A program made the position numbers and the translations under genes. Under the pieces are notes generated by a model that had not been told where the DNA came from, ran no database searches, and saw nothing but the letters and a program-made list of their open reading frames with translations. From assembly GCA_030374765.1 (NCBI GenBank), contig JARGXX010000109.1:1-64000 (forward strand): a DNA stretch of 64,000 nucleotides, written 5' to 3'. The stretch is from Agarophyton chilense (lineage: Eukaryota > Rhodophyta > Florideophyceae > Gracilariales > Gracilariaceae). Positions 52,380 through 64,000 of the stretch are shown here, piece by piece (positions within the stretch are counted from its first letter, which is position 1; each line of letters starts with the position of its first letter).

Positions 52380-55120
52380 ATTACAATGCCTCCTCACGTT
52401 CTACAGGTGGTCACTTCCCAGTCTCTGTAGTAGGCTCAAGACAATTAGACTCTCATGGTCGCCGTGGTTACTATCTAATGGGGCCTTTCTGAATAGTGTT
52501 TATGCCGAATGGCGGGAGGGGCACCAAGGATGGTTGCAAGTGTTCGGAGAATAAAGCTAGTGTTTCTCCCACCAGTCAGGTATTGTGAAGGAGAACGACT
52601 GGACATGTGAACGTGAATCTGGTGCTACGGGCTAGAACCCATCGGTTGTACTGATGGGTTGCCATCTTGCAATCTGCTGGGAAAATTGTACGGAAAAGGA
52701 CCATCTACTTTTAATCCTTACGAAGATGAACAATCCCGGATTGCTGTTCTGGGATTGCCATCGGATGTCAATCAAATCGATTGCAACACACCCCTGAATA
52801 CTTGTGATGTAGAAGATAGGAATATCTGAACTGTCCTACCAGCCGTCCTTACCCTTAAACAGCGTCCATACATTGGGGATGCCACAAAGATAATTATAGA
52901 ATTCCTCTTCGCTAACGACATTCAGCTGTCCATGCGACTTGTTAATCTTCCAAAGCAGAATTTAAGCCCGCAGTACGTGTTTATTCCTGCGAAAAGACCA
53001 ATGCTTTTCTGGCCATTACCAAAGCAATAACACGGGCCCAATTGCAGAGCGCGGTTGAGTTCCACACCACTCCAATACATTTGAGTCCGGGTATTTTTAA
53101 CGTCATTCGCATTTTATGCACCCATTCTGAAGTCTTATGACTGCGTTGGACAACCAATGCCACTTCTCAATCCTCCTGTTCAACATAGCTCTGAGATCTC
53201 GCGGGGAGTGGCGGTTGTTTTGTTTTATCCCAGTACACGCAGTTCTGGGAGAAAAAGAGTTCTAGAGTTTGTGTGGTGGTGGTCCATGAGCGGATATCTA
53301 TAATTCTTGGATGTTTGTCACGCATTCACGGACACAACTCAGGCTGTTCATCATAAACGACTTGTTCAAAAGCTGGTCATGGGCAGGGGCTTGCAGGACC
53401 CCCGTCTCGATCCCACGACCAGGATCGAGATGGGGATTCTGCAAGCCTACCGTAGGACACTCAAAGTTGACATTGAGAATGGTATTGTGATTGAACAAGG
53501 ATGCTTTGGCTGTTTCTCCTCTTCTTCTTCGACAGAGTTACGCACTTGACTTCGAAGAGCAAGGAGATTTATCTAGTGTATTTCTTTCACACAAATAATG
53601 CCAAAAGTTTTGAAATGTCATAGCGTGATCACTTTTTTCAAGGAATATGTGGTAAAAGATCCAATAGGATGGAGGAGACTTTTGATTGATTGAGCCGATG
53701 TTCTGCGCTTCCCACTTCCTTCTCCCTCCCAGGTCATCCCTGTTGATTTTCAAAACGCTCTTGCCTCTTTCCGTTCGCTGAAGAAGTCGGGCTTCGAGCT
53801 CCCAATACGTGCGACCCAGATTTGGCGAGCCTATTTACCCGTTCATTCTCTGATGTGATTATATTCGGAGCGTGAATCGCGTAGAGTTTGCATATAATCG
53901 GGACGCAATCTCTCGTGCTCAAAGACAACTATTCGATATATGATATTTCCCGGATTATAGAAAATCACGAAAGAGAGCCGACAAACATTTGAGCGATAAA
54001 TATAGATACCACCCAGTAGATTTATGTCGAGTTCTGGACTTGTTCCTAGATTTGTATGCGGTATCCATCATCCCTGCACCCGTGGGCATCCCTCGGACAT
54101 CGATAAAAACATTGCAACTTCACAATTGCATGAAGTTTCGAATATGTTATCGGAAGATGAACCTACCGCCTATTTCTTACAATTCGCCTCCAAATGTGGG
54201 GCTTTAAAGCAGCCATCCGAATCAGTTCTTTGATGGGACCTCTTGGAAAACCTATGCTTCGTTCCGATTATGACGGGGGGTCGTGAAGCTTTCACCAAAC
54301 TTCCCCGGTGATATGAGGATTGTGTAAAGAGGACTTTCGCCCGCTGCTTTCTTGGCCACAGTATTTGATACACCCGAAGCACTGCGCTTTTTTGCGCAAG
54401 ATCTGCAGGGGTTGAACGAAAGAGTACACAAGCCTAAGGAACATTACGCTGTTTTCGTACTTCACACGGGACACGTACGTGTATACAGCATACCTGAAAT
54501 GTGTGCTATCCAGCTACACTATTGAATATTAAGCTTAAGTTACAATAGTGTGTATCATGTTTGCACCTAGTAGCAAGCTACACGGAGAGCACTGCAGAGA
54601 CGCCAATGCGGCACGAACGAAAGAAACGTTGCTGAGAACATACCTTTGGCCACTTCCATTGACCAACCAATCTAGGCGTGAAAACAACTATCATTATAGT
54701 TTTCCGTTTATATAATGTAGCAAGGGTCAATTGAAGTCTATAAAGAAGAAGAGCCTCAGAATTCCATGAACGACGAACGAAGAGAAACAGATGCACATGT
54801 GCGTTAGAGAATCAACTTTTTGACGTTCCGTAACTGACTACTTTTGTCTCGTCAGAATTACGAAGTTAATACCGTATATATGTACTTCCTTAGAGAACTA
54901 CATTTTTTCTTTTGACAATTTATGGAGGATTGCGTCCACTTTTAAGAGCAAAGTTGATCAGTGAGCGTCGTGTCGCATAAGTACGCCTCCTCTTTCTCTA
55001 TACTTCCCAGACATAAATCACTCAGTGAAACTGTTTAACCATAAATTTGGCGTCTTGCCGTCAGTTGCTCCTACATGATTTTATTAAAAAAATGGCCTGA
55101 TAGAGTGCTGGCATTCTTCG
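52380..55120. other. AT-richer stretch without recognisable gene
   Basis: About 2.7 kb to the right of the RING gene. It holds a possible polyadenylation signal at 52550, a short hairpin at about 52641-52665 and the strong hairpin at 53388-53447. Only short frames are present (for example 53734-53928 minus and 53989-54207 plus), none of recognisable kind. Base composition drops toward that of the transposon regions, so the island ends near 52.4 kb. Confidence 0.5.
53388..53447 (+). repeat. Inverted repeat, 26-bp stem with 8-base loop
   Basis: The left arm (53388-53413) starts GGCTTGCAGGACC, and the right arm (53422-53447) ends GGGGATTCTGCAAGCC. The arms pair over 26 positions with one mismatch. 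Two further positions are G-U wobbles if the plus strand is transcribed. The loop is CACGACCA. Confidence 0.85.
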
Positions 55121-55218
55121 AGTTAGAGCATCTCCACCAGAGTAGGCTAAATTATCAAATCATCTAAACGTGTAGCAATCTAAATGGACAGGTCTATTTC
55201 TTCGATTTTCTCCACATT

Positions 55219-56360
55219 ATGTTCGTAGAGCCCCACCGGTATCGCCCATTTTCTCAAACCTCAAGCACAATGGACGAAGACATTGTGTTGCAAATAACAA
55301 ACGAGGACGCCTTCGATAATCTTAAATTTCAAAAATTGACAGACTCCGACGAAGAAGAGCCACCCCGATGGGGTGGCTCTCTTTCAGGCAGGTCATCGAA
55401 TCTTGACCGCAACTACGAGAACTTTGCTACATTTCTCTATAACGATTACTTTGCGATTAACCCAATCTATACAGTCCACATGTTTACTCGGCATTTTCGA
55501 GTAACTGAAAAATTGTTCAACATCATTGTGCATTATCTTACCACCACAACAACATATTTCCAGTAGCGCCGTGACTGCAGCGGGCGCATTGGTCTTAACG
55601 CATACCAGAAATGTACAGCGGAAATTCGTATTCTGTTCTATGGGCGCCCTGCCGACTCCGTTGATAAATACGTCCGCCTTGGAGAGTCCACTGCTTTTTT
55701 GTCTTTAACGCTTTTGAAATTTCGTTATACAGTGTTTCGGAGAAAATTATCTTCGAGAGCCCACAGATGGAGACAAAAATATGCAGCTTCGTAGTGAAGA
55801 TGCTCTAGAACTTACTAGAATGCTGAGTTCAATTAATTGCTGCAAGTGGGATTGGTAAAATTGTCGAACTGCATATCATGGTTAGTATAAAGAGACGGAG
55901 AAAGACACTGCCGTCACTACGAAAGAAATAGTCAATGACTGTTTTTGGATCTGTCACATGTTCTTTGGGATGCTAGGCTGTAACAATGACATAACTATTT
56001 TTTTAATTTTCTCTTCTTGTCGGTTTGACGCCAATAGTGTGTATCCCAGACCAGTGGAGTACATTATTTTACGTTGCTTAGCAAAAAAAAGCCCTATTGG
56101 CTTGCCGAAAGCATCTACGCCAAGGAGCCACTTTTTGTATAGACAGTATTGAATCCTGCGAACGAACAAGAGTCATATTTTGCAGGTCGCCAGGAAGGGC
56201 GCTGTAAGAATGTTGAGAGAAAATCGAAAAGCGGCAAGCTAAGTTCCATATTCTTGAACTTCCAAGCAAATTATGATACAAGTCCGACATGGGTGTCATC
56301 ACGAAATGCTGCGTTGTACTACAGAATATGATGCTCGAAGATCGCCAGACATTTAGGAGT
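55219..56360 (+). pseudogene. PIF/Harbinger transposase pseudogene
   Basis: The translated pieces follow the plant-type PIF/Harbinger transposase in order: LYNDYFAINPIYTVHMFTRHF, then DCSGRIGLNAYQKCTAEIR and GRPADSVDKYVRLGESTAF, then the catalytic start SINCCKWDW, FFGMLGCNNDI, and QEGRCKNVERK, ending near CCVVLQNMMLED. Decay is clear. There is an in-frame TAG at 55564, a frame change near 55790, and stops after 55850. The first catalytic Asp (SIDC in active members) is Asn here (codon 55835-55837). The second Asp (55988) and the Glu (56215) are still present. The start region (MDEDIVLQI) is acidic, as usual. The terminal inverted repeats are not certain. Confidence 0.8.
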
Positions 56361-56624
56361 GGTATTTTTACGAAAGAGGCGGCGTTGCAAGTTGGAGAAG
56401 ATGTCCAGCCGTGCTATGTAAGAGACAAAATTGATGACGTGATTCCACCTCTTGGTAGCACTACATCTATGTGTTTCGTTTGTAGATACATCGGAAGCGC
56501 TATACAGTACATGAAAACGAGAAAACTAGTTCTGGATCATGTGTGTAGTCGAATGGGAACGTAAAGTTCTTGTAAGAGTTTTATCTTTTCTCGCTGCCGC
56601 ATGCGCTAACTGTAACAGTTCGAA

Positions 56625-57494
56625 CTACTCGCTACTTACTTCAGCATTAACGGATTTCTTCAGAAGATTAAATACACGCTTGCACATGATCTTAAAGTAT
56701 TCTTGCACATCGCCGTCATCACTGGCGGTAGGTGCACTAGTGAACAACATCATCTCACTGTGTGATTGCATAAGTTCACTACGACGGTTTCGTTCAGCCA
56801 GGATATTCTCTGCCACCTTCAGTTTTTTCCAAGCTATCTCGTCCCTTCCATTCCACTCTTTAGCCTCACAACGACCGATTGGACGATAGAATGGCTTAAT
56901 ATTCTCCACCCTATCCAATTCTGCAGTCTCCTTGCGACACGTTGCCAACGTTGTCGCTGGTCGCAACCGCTGCGCTGGTCGGATTGGTGTCGAACGCATC
57001 CATAGCCTTAGGGCGTTCTCAACCGCTTGCGCAAACCGTAAATCCAACACTTGTATCCAATTTTTGGTCCAAAACGAACCCCAATCGTTTACACGACTCC
57101 CAAAAGCCGGTCTAAACGTTTTAGTTCACACCAAATCCATCACGTTTTGGGCCAGAGCTCTAAAAGCCTCCTCACGTCTTAGTTCTCCTCTCCTGCACAC
57201 CACTTCGCCGGAAGGGGTACGCACGCTCTTTTGACGCTGTGTGTCAGATCTCTTCCGAAGCTCGTTGCGTGCTTTGCCCGTGTCTTCCAAGTTTTCGCGC
57301 CAACTATCTATGTGGCGATACAAACACCTGCTGGGAGTCCAGATGGCGCCAAGCATAGGCCTGTGTACTGCAAGCCTTGCGAGCTTTGCGTCAAATACAC
57401 GAAATCTCGCAGCGAAGATTGGACTGCACACAAATTGGTCCATATACTCGCAGGTATCCGGAATCATCGAAGGACTTTGAAGGGCACTAATCAT
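56625..57494 (-). pseudogene. Myb/NAM-like accessory protein remnant of a Harbinger element
   Basis: Two minus-strand frames in the same phase (57494-57126 and 57050-56625) are separated by an in-frame TGA (57126-57128). The second ends in a stretch typical of the NAM-associated C-terminal region of PIF/Harbinger accessory proteins: RPIGRCEAKEWNG, then a long helix (KKLKVAENILAERNRRSELM) and DVQEYFKIMCKRVFNLL. The first part is basic and I cannot place it. In active elements such a protein binds the transposase and the element ends. The orientation is opposite to the transposase at 55219-56360, so it may come from another copy. Confidence 0.5.
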
Positions 57495-57607
57495 TTCACG
57501 CCCAATCTCTCACTGTTGTGGGATGAGCACACTACCGTACACAAATCAGGAGAACACTGAGGAAGAAAAAGAAGTCAACAGCTCTAGCCCTAGGAAAGGG
57601 AAGAATA

Positions 57608-58389
57608 TGACATGGAACGATGAAGAAACTCAGGCCTTCGTCCGTGATGCAGCGACTGTGTGTACTGATGCGGTAACTGGATAAAGCATTTCAAGGGCTG
57701 AACTGGGTCGAAGAATTTTGACTATTTTTATCAGGGACAAAGCATGACCTCGAAAAGCATGCTCCTTGGGAGGTACTGAATGTAAAATGGGCTGTATAAG
57801 GTGGGATGGGAGTTCGGCGGAAGGTTTTAGGAAGTTTTGGGACAGGATCAGGGCAGAATTTACTAGATTCAAAGCATGTTTTGACGGATATGTAGCTATG
57901 AAACTATCGGGAAATGTTGGAAAAGACGAATTGCTACGATATGTGGAGTTGATTTACAGAGACGGTAGCAACTCTTTGTCGCATCCTTATGTCTGCGTTC
58001 GAAACCCAAACTACCACATATCGAAACGTTTTAAGTTTAGGAACGCGTTCTAGATTTCGAACGAGCATATAATCATATTACAAGCAAGTGGTATTTAAGA
58101 GGTGGGAGAAAAGGGAGACGTGAAATTAGGGTGGCCAGTGGGAACAAAGAAGGCCAAAAAACTGAAGGAAGAGAAGGCAAGAACTGCAAAAAATGATTCC
58201 GAAGCTCTTCACAATTCTTTTCGTCGTATAGAAAGCATCCTGTCACATTTGGTACGAGAAAAATCATCGATAGTCAACGAAAAGATGAAACTACAGAGAG
58301 AAAAGAAGGACTATTGTAATATCTGCTCTACGGAGATAGCAGACACCTACTACAGTGTTCGGGACTGCCGAATGGGCGCTTGCGGCTAA
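57608..58389 (+). pseudogene. Second Myb/SANT-NAM-like remnant
   Basis: Plus-strand pieces in order: TWNDEETQAFVRDA (57608-57680), which resembles the start of a Myb/SANT-like helix bundle; RIRAEFTRFKACFDGYVAMK and SGNVGKDELLRYVELIYRDG (about 57847-57987); then WPVGTKKAKKLKEEKARTAK and a helical tail (58129-58310). This is the layout of NAM/Myb-like accessory proteins of PIF/Harbinger elements. The pieces are in different frames, so several indels have occurred. The last frame runs into the gypsy 2 LTR at 58315, which cuts it. Confidence 0.5.
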
Positions 58390-58932
58390 GAGGAAGGTGT
58401 GGTAGAGCACAACACTAGCGAGCTAGAATGGGGGCTGTAAGGCCCAACTCGCCAATGAGGGTGGTTGGTACTATTGAACGGACAACTACTTGTTGTAGCT
58501 TGTCCGGATCTCCGGTTAAGGAATCCTGAACAAGGATCTAGTGAGTTGTGAACCCTTTTGTTGTCTCCTTTACTTTGGATTCGGCGCTCTCTTCTGTGCC
58601 TGAAGTACAGTGCACAGGGGTGAGCGCCCCATATACTAATATCTAGATATAAATTTGGTTAGCCGATTAACCCCTCTACAGAACGGGATAATGGTTGTAA
58701 CGTGGCTACTCCCTACAGTACATGCGCCCTTGCCAATCCGGTATTTCCCTACAAAGGGTCGAATCGGATGTGCTGTGGCAGACCGAGGTCCCACGTGTAA
58801 CATATAACCTCACGGACCATCTGCGGGGTGCCGCTTCATAACTTCATTTTAACCGTTGCACTCACTTATGATTATCATCATACTTAGACAAAAAAATCTT
58901 CCATCGGCATTCCGACAGTGCAGAATACTACA
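58315..58932 (-). repeat. 3' LTR of gypsy 2
   Basis: Its right end reads TACTACA (58926-58932) on the plus strand. Its left part (58315-58440) matches 63883-64000, the 5' LTR at the window end. Shared blocks with the gypsy 1 LTR (the TGTAGTATTC end and the CCGGAGATCCGGAC type) are visible in inverted orientation. Confidence 0.75.
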
Positions 58933-61399
58933 CATCCCCCCCGTTAAGACGAGAGCCTATCGCTGTACAGAAGCTATCTGTGAGTTGCTTATTGAGGAGC
59001 TCAGTGATCGAGATAAGATCGAGTTGATCAGGAGATTCAGTTCCATGGGTTGCCATAAGAGGGTCCAAATGAGAGTAATCCCCTTCATCTTCTTGATCTT
59101 CAAGTTTCGTTTCATCGTTGTTCATCTCCATTGAAAAACACGGTAAATCGTCATCGATTTCTCCTTGGGTTTCCCCTAAAGTTTCAAATCGCGGTAAAGC
59201 ATCTGCCTGTGTGTTAGCCAAACCCTTCTTATATTTAACTTTGAAATCGAATTCAGATAGTCGTAAGCGCCAGCGTGTTAATCTACCGGAGGGGTTTGTT
59301 ATTGATAATAACCATCGTAGGGACGAATGATCCGTATGGATGGTAAACGTTTCTCCCTGGAGATAGGGTCGTAAAGTAGTAAGCGCCCACACTACCGCAA
59401 GGCATTTCTTTTCTGATACGGAGTAATTGTTCTCTGCAGCGTTCAGCGTTCGTGACCAGTAACCGATTGGTTTCCTCTGACCGTCCTGATGGGTCTGAAA
59501 AAGGGCACACTCTACCTGATACTCACTGGAGTCTGTATCCAAAGAACAGGGTAAGTTAGGTTTGGGAAAGGCCAAGATTGGTGCTGTGACGAGTTTTGTC
59601 TTCAAAGTGTTGAAGGCTTCGTGTTCGGCGGGTCCGAATTCCTCGAGATTAACAGGCTGTCCTTTACGCAACAATGCGTTCAATGGAGCTGCAATGTGCG
59701 AGTAGCGCGGTATGAATCGTCTGTAGACGTTACATAATCCAAGGAAGGATCGCAATTGGGTCTGTGTTGACGCTGGTTGCGATTCGCGGACTGCCGCTCT
59801 CTGAGCTTTATGAATTGCAAGCTGACCAGGCTTAATTATGTGGCCCAAATACTTCACAGTATTTGCGAACCATTCGCATTTCTTGAATTTCAAAGTTATA
59901 CCTGCTGTCTGCAACGCTTTGAGGATCTCCTCCACATGTCGCATATGACTTTCCATATCTTGAGAGAAGACAATAACATCGTCCAAATAGACTAGACATG
60001 TTTTCTATTTATACCTCGAGAGTGATATGTCCAGTGCGCGCTGGAAAGTTGCCGGGGCATTGGTTAGTCCAAATGGCATCCGCTTAAAACGGTATAGTCC
60101 AGCGTGTGACACAAATGCATCAGGTTTTGGGACTTACACCACAGGTGAAGCCCAATCAGATTGTGCTGCTTCTATTAGCCCTGTTTCGAGCATCTTGGCG
60201 ACATTGTACTCCTCGATCTGACGAGTTCGCGGTCCTGCTCTATAAGGTGGCTGAGAAATGGAACGAGATCCCGAAATAACCTCAATATGATGTTCTGTAG
60301 CGGAGATCTCTCCTAATTTTCCAGTCCACATAGTGGCATACTTTTTCAACATTTGTTTCATTCTTTCCTTATATCCTTCGGGAACATTCTCGAGAACTAG
60401 TTCTTTTACCAGCTTTTCTGGGTCCCCTTGTTCTTCTGTCGGTCGCGACTGCTCTCTGGGACCTTCATATGAGCCAGTTGATTCGTTTGACACCTCAGAA
60501 AACCCTAGCACTTCTGCGGTAGAGACATGAGTCGGAACCACTGCTATTGGGTGCGGCAAAGCAGCTGCAACGATCTGATTCTTCGGTAAATGATAAACAT
60601 TATCGGTAAAGTTACTAATAAGTATTCGGAAGGGGTTTTCCGGTTCAACTTGGGCAATTCCATTCGCTGCGAGAAATCCTCGATGCTCGTACATAGCAGT
60701 ATTAGGCTGTATTACCACGAGACCGTGTCGTAGTGTTAACACTTGTACCCAGGTTTGGGATTGAGCCTTTAACACTGTAGGTTTCGACACACGAATCTTT
60801 CTTGATGTACGACCACGAGCCAACTCGTATTCCATTGAGGGTGGAAGTGGAGCAGCTGTAGGGACTCTTCGTAGGGGTTTTCTCACTATAGGCACTGTCG
60901 ATCCATTGTCTAACGTGATTAGTAGACTTCGAGGGCGGATTGCTTCGACAAATCTGTCACAATAATCACATCCTAGAACAACTGGTGCGGCCAGTGACTT
61001 TCAGACAATAAAATTCACCTTCACTAAAAAGTGTCCCAGTCGAACGACCAACTTCACTGTTCCAAGTGTTCTAACTGTATTCCTATTAGCATCTCGGATA
61101 TCCGGCAACGGACCTTAACGAATTTGTTCCTGATCGGTGGGTCCTAGTTCGGATATCCGAATAAAGTTCGGTCCGGCGCCTGTGTCAAGAACTGTCAGGC
61201 AGCGGGTCAATAAATCTTTGTCGCAGCCGATGTCGGCATAAACTTTATAGTTCCTCTTCTGCAATATCATAATAAAGTTTTCCCGTTTCGACGGAAAAGT
61301 GTAACGTCTCCAAGGACGTTTGAGTTCACAGTCAAACTGTACTGGATTTCCAACGAACGGATCCAATGTGCTCGACGGAATATGATGAGTCCTCATCAA
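58928..61399 (-). CDS. gypsy 2 pol region (fossil)
   Basis: The protease with LDTGAGPNF lies at about 61180-61200. The pre-RT region and RT start are at 60134-60895. The RT palm to RNase H is at 58928-59986 (DDVIVFSQDMESH, then SLDTDSSEYQ and TDHSSLRWLL). It is closely similar to the gypsy 1 pol. It is broken, with several breaks, and lacks the integrase part. Confidence 0.75.
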
Positions 61400-61656
61400 G
61401 ACCTTGAATTTCCAAGCGCGAGAACAAGGAGGCGAGTACTCCCTGGTCGTCTCTACGCGATGGAATAGGGCCGACCCCCTAGGGGTTTCCTCACTTAGTT
61501 TCCCGACTGAGGCGGGTCGTTCGCTATTAGGGCGTTGCTTCCAACTTGCAAATTAACCTGTGGCGCTTCAGTTTTCTGAATCACTGGAGCTCCAGATGGA
61601 CGTCCAGAATGGTAGCTAAGCCATTCTTTGACCTTACAGTAAGTACGAGCCGGCAC

Positions 61657-63552
61657 TCAGGTTCTTTCCTCCTCCGAGAGAGTCTCGTAATTCGTAAAAA
61701 CGCAAACTAAATCCTTTGCAGGAAGGGTACATTCTGAAGACGGATGATGACGGCCATAGCACAGATAGCAAACAACCACTTCAAGGCTTGCTGCCGACCT
61801 CGGTTGTGATCGAGACGCTATTGGCGGGTCCATCCATCCCGGTTTCCCATTATTGAATCCTCCTTCCGGGGGTTTCATGTATGCACGGGGTACTGCGCGT
61901 CTGCCCTCCATAGCCATTAGAGCTTCTTCATCTTGGGATTCTGAGTAAGGTAGATCCTCTGTAGGCACCGATGAGTGCCAATAATCCATGAGATTAAAAG
62001 CATCGTGTTGCGATTGGTTATCGTGTCTAGCGAACGACGACTCTCGAGAGTCAACTGGAAATTCTAGGTGGAACACCTTTCGAGTGGGTTTCGCGGCTCG
62101 TTTGCATCTTTCCTCTTCTTTGGATGCGCCAAATGTTGTGGTTTTCCGCGTAATTCCGCGAGCTCTTACCGCATCACCTTCAGCTTGCGCAATCTGAACC
62201 AACTCCAGAAATGGGGTTCTTTCATGCTTTTCTCAAAACCGAGCCACTAGAGATTTGATGTTGGGATCAAGTCCATCGATGAACAAGGTATTCTTGTCCT
62301 CCGTTGGGTGAACGTTTACACTGCGCATGGCCATTCGGTTAAGCCTCGAGCTGTACTCTGCTTCTCCCTCACCAGGTTTCTGGGACACATCACGAAGATC
62401 CAGGATAGCCTGTCGGATTGCGTTCGATGTCGCATCGCTTCGCAGTAAGTACTGCACTGACTCCGGCCAGGATTTTACACCTCCTTCGTCAGCGGTCAGG
62501 GATCCGCAAACGAAACAATATTGCTCGGACGCAAAACCCGTCAGGAAAGGTGGTAATGAAACCCAAGCTTGAGGTTCACTCATTTCTAAGGTGTCCGCCT
62601 CGGCAACAAAACGAGTAAGGAACTCGAAAACGAGAATGGTCGTTTTCCATCGAAGACTAGATTATTCAGTTCAATCTTCAATCGCCTAATGCGGTCCTTA
62701 ACCTTTGCAGTTTCGCGACCCGATTGCTTCTTCCCTACTCTCTTCAGGCGATAATACCGGTAATCCAGGACTTTCTGATACAACTGATTTGTACCAGGAA
62801 GTGGCCTGAGACGCTTGTACTTAGCTTTCTTCCTTAATAGCCAAGAAGACTTTTTTGTGTTCCTAGAACGGGAATTACTATGATCATCATCACTGGCGTC
62901 GTCAGTGGACGTATCCGACGAGTCAGACTCGTCAGCACTGGAGTCCTCATCCTCCCATTCCAATGAATCATCACTAGTGTCAGGCTGGGACTTTGTCTTC
63001 CTGCGACGTCTTGACTTCGATTTCCTCGATCGCTCTTCCCTCAAGGAGACTTCATTTTCGTCTTTCACGACTTGGGGTAGCGGTAGTCTGCGCATTCACC
63101 ACTTCCTCCAGGCGTTCCAGATGAGGGTTAACTCGAGTGATGATTTCCTCCACGTCAACGGTCAGGACCGGTAAAGCCTCCGGAGCATTACCACGCCTTT
63201 CCATTTCTTGGTTGAAATCCTCTCGCAGGGTTCTCACAACCGCGGACATCGGGTTTGTTTCTTCTCGACGAGCGAGTACGCCTTGTTCTCGGCGCAAGCG
63301 GTCAACATCCTCGGTAATAACCGTAATTTGCGATTCCAATCCAATTATTCGTTCACGATAGGCGTTTGACTCAGATTTGAGACGAAGCACCAGAGCGCCT
63401 AAATCATTTTCTCCAGCCGGGGTTACAACCAGTTCGTCTCCAGGTTCACTATGGAAAGCATTGGCCTCCGTGGCTGGCTCAATAGCCAACTCCACGGGCA
63501 TGTGTACATCCGATAGATCTCGTCTATCGGTCACCGAACGAGAGCGCGTCAT
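61657..63552 (-). CDS. gypsy 2 gag region (fossil)
   Basis: The layout is the same as gypsy 1 gag. It has a helical N-terminus (63552 to about 63080), a Lys/Arg- and Ser/Asp-rich middle, a capsid-like part (about 62586-62750 and 62233-62583), and a CCHC zinc knuckle (CYLCYGRHHPSSEC) near 61730-61770. It is broken, with a few breaks. Confidence 0.75.
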
Positions 63553-63862
63553 CGACTGACGGTAAATTCCCTCTCCGGCTTCTGTAGATGAGGCGAGCCT
63601 TGGTCAAGGGTGTGGGTCTCAAAGACCCGGGGCACCAGTAACCGACTTGGTCTTCTTCTTCGGCATTCCGGACCAATCCAATGTTCGGCGACGAAGTATT
63701 TGTGGTCTTCAATTGAATACGACAGCGTAGTTAAATACAGAACTCCATAATAGCTGGACTTGGTCAGCAACAGCTCCCGAGATCGTATACTATTCGAATT
63801 AAAGATCGGTATCGATTCCACGGTCCAGGTGCGAGATATTTGGAGTAGCCAATCACAGTGTT

Positions 63863-63880
63863 TCTAAGTCGGGGAGACCA
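63863..63880 (-). promoter_or_regulatory. Primer binding site of gypsy 2
   Basis: The plus strand reads CTAAGTCGGGGAGACCA, with the CCA end of a tRNA. It lies two bases from the LTR start TGTAGTAT at 63883. It is nearly the same as the site of gypsy 3 at 20623-20639, so both families seem to use the same tRNA primer, which I cannot name with confidence. Confidence 0.65.
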
Positions 63881-63882
63881 CT

Positions 63883-64000
63883 TGTAGTATCCACTACGGA
63901 GAGAGCAGACACCTGCGACAGTGTTCGGGACTGCCGAATGGGTCCTTGCGGCTAAGGGGAAGTTGTTATAGAGCACAGCACTGGCAAGCTAGAATGGGGA
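63883..64000 (-). repeat. 5' LTR of gypsy 2 (start of repeat, cut by window end)
   Basis: It matches 58315-58440 (for example GTGTTCGGGACTGCCGAATG). Only the inner 118 bp are inside the window. Confidence 0.75.

Larger units (their letters stand above)
58315..64000 (-). mobile_element. Ty3/gypsy element 2, incomplete at the window end
   Basis: This is a minus-strand gypsy element with 3' LTR (58315-58932), pol (58928-61399), gag (61657-63552), leader, primer site (63863-63880) and 5' LTR (from 63883 to beyond the window). gag and pol resemble gypsy 1 throughout, including the zinc knuckle, the LDTGAGPNF protease and the RT/RNase H region. No integrase or chromodomain region is present. It is broken, with at least five breaks. 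It belongs to a family related to gypsy 1 and looks older. Confidence 0.8.

Noticed and set aside
53307-53549. 80-codon frame over the 53.4-kb hairpin
   Set aside because: Both strands are open only because the hairpin is palindromic, and there is no conserved motif.
55126-55812. Inverted match GAGCATCTCCAC / GTGAAGATGCTC as terminal repeats of a small element
   Set aside because: The right-hand match lies within transposase coding sequence just before the catalytic SINC motif, so the match is likely chance. The left one alone could still be a Harbinger end.

Overview
This window reads as nuclear DNA of a eukaryote. It holds six apparently intron-poor host genes (a Cox5b-type cytochrome oxidase subunit, XPC/Rad4, a mitochondrial carrier, a small secreted Cys-rich protein, MCM5 and a RING protein). 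They sit in one GC-rich island of about 16 kb (36.0-52.4 kb), embedded in LTR retrotransposons and DNA transposon remnants. Compact intron-poor gene islands in a sea of copia and gypsy elements fit a florideophyte red alga such as Chondrus. That taxonomic call is inference from layout, not from a marker gene.

Left flank (1-18.4 kb): two Ty1/copia families, A (minus strand) and B. Family A is an LTR-sharing array: a partial copy, a near full-length copy with LTRs that look identical, and a second partial copy. Family B lies inside A and has four LTR copies. Its gag is split between the two strands in a way best explained by an antisense LTR insertion followed by inversion between opposed LTRs. 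18.4-21.2 kb holds a gypsy-type gag remnant with its LTR.

22.1-32.5 kb: a 10.3-kb Ty3/gypsy chromovirus with a 5-bp target duplication, gag, protease, RT, RNase H, integrase, a chromodomain, and a long extra coding region on the opposite strand between pol and the 3' LTR. 33.1-35.9 kb: a piggyBac-type DNA transposon remnant bracketed by 40-bp direct repeats rich in palindromes.

Gene island (36.0-52.4 kb): COX5B and XPC converge. XPC and the carrier diverge from a shared 386-bp promoter region. The secreted-protein gene converges on MCM5, and MCM5 diverges from the RING gene. Most of these genes have a pyrimidine-rich leader on the coding strand. About 5 kb between the carrier and the secreted-protein gene holds no gene I can recognise.

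Right flank (52.4-64.0 kb): an AT-richer stretch with a strong 26-bp hairpin, then a decayed PIF/Harbinger transposase with two Myb/NAM-like accessory-gene remnants on opposite strands, then a second gypsy element (minus strand) related to the 22-32 kb one and cut by the window end.
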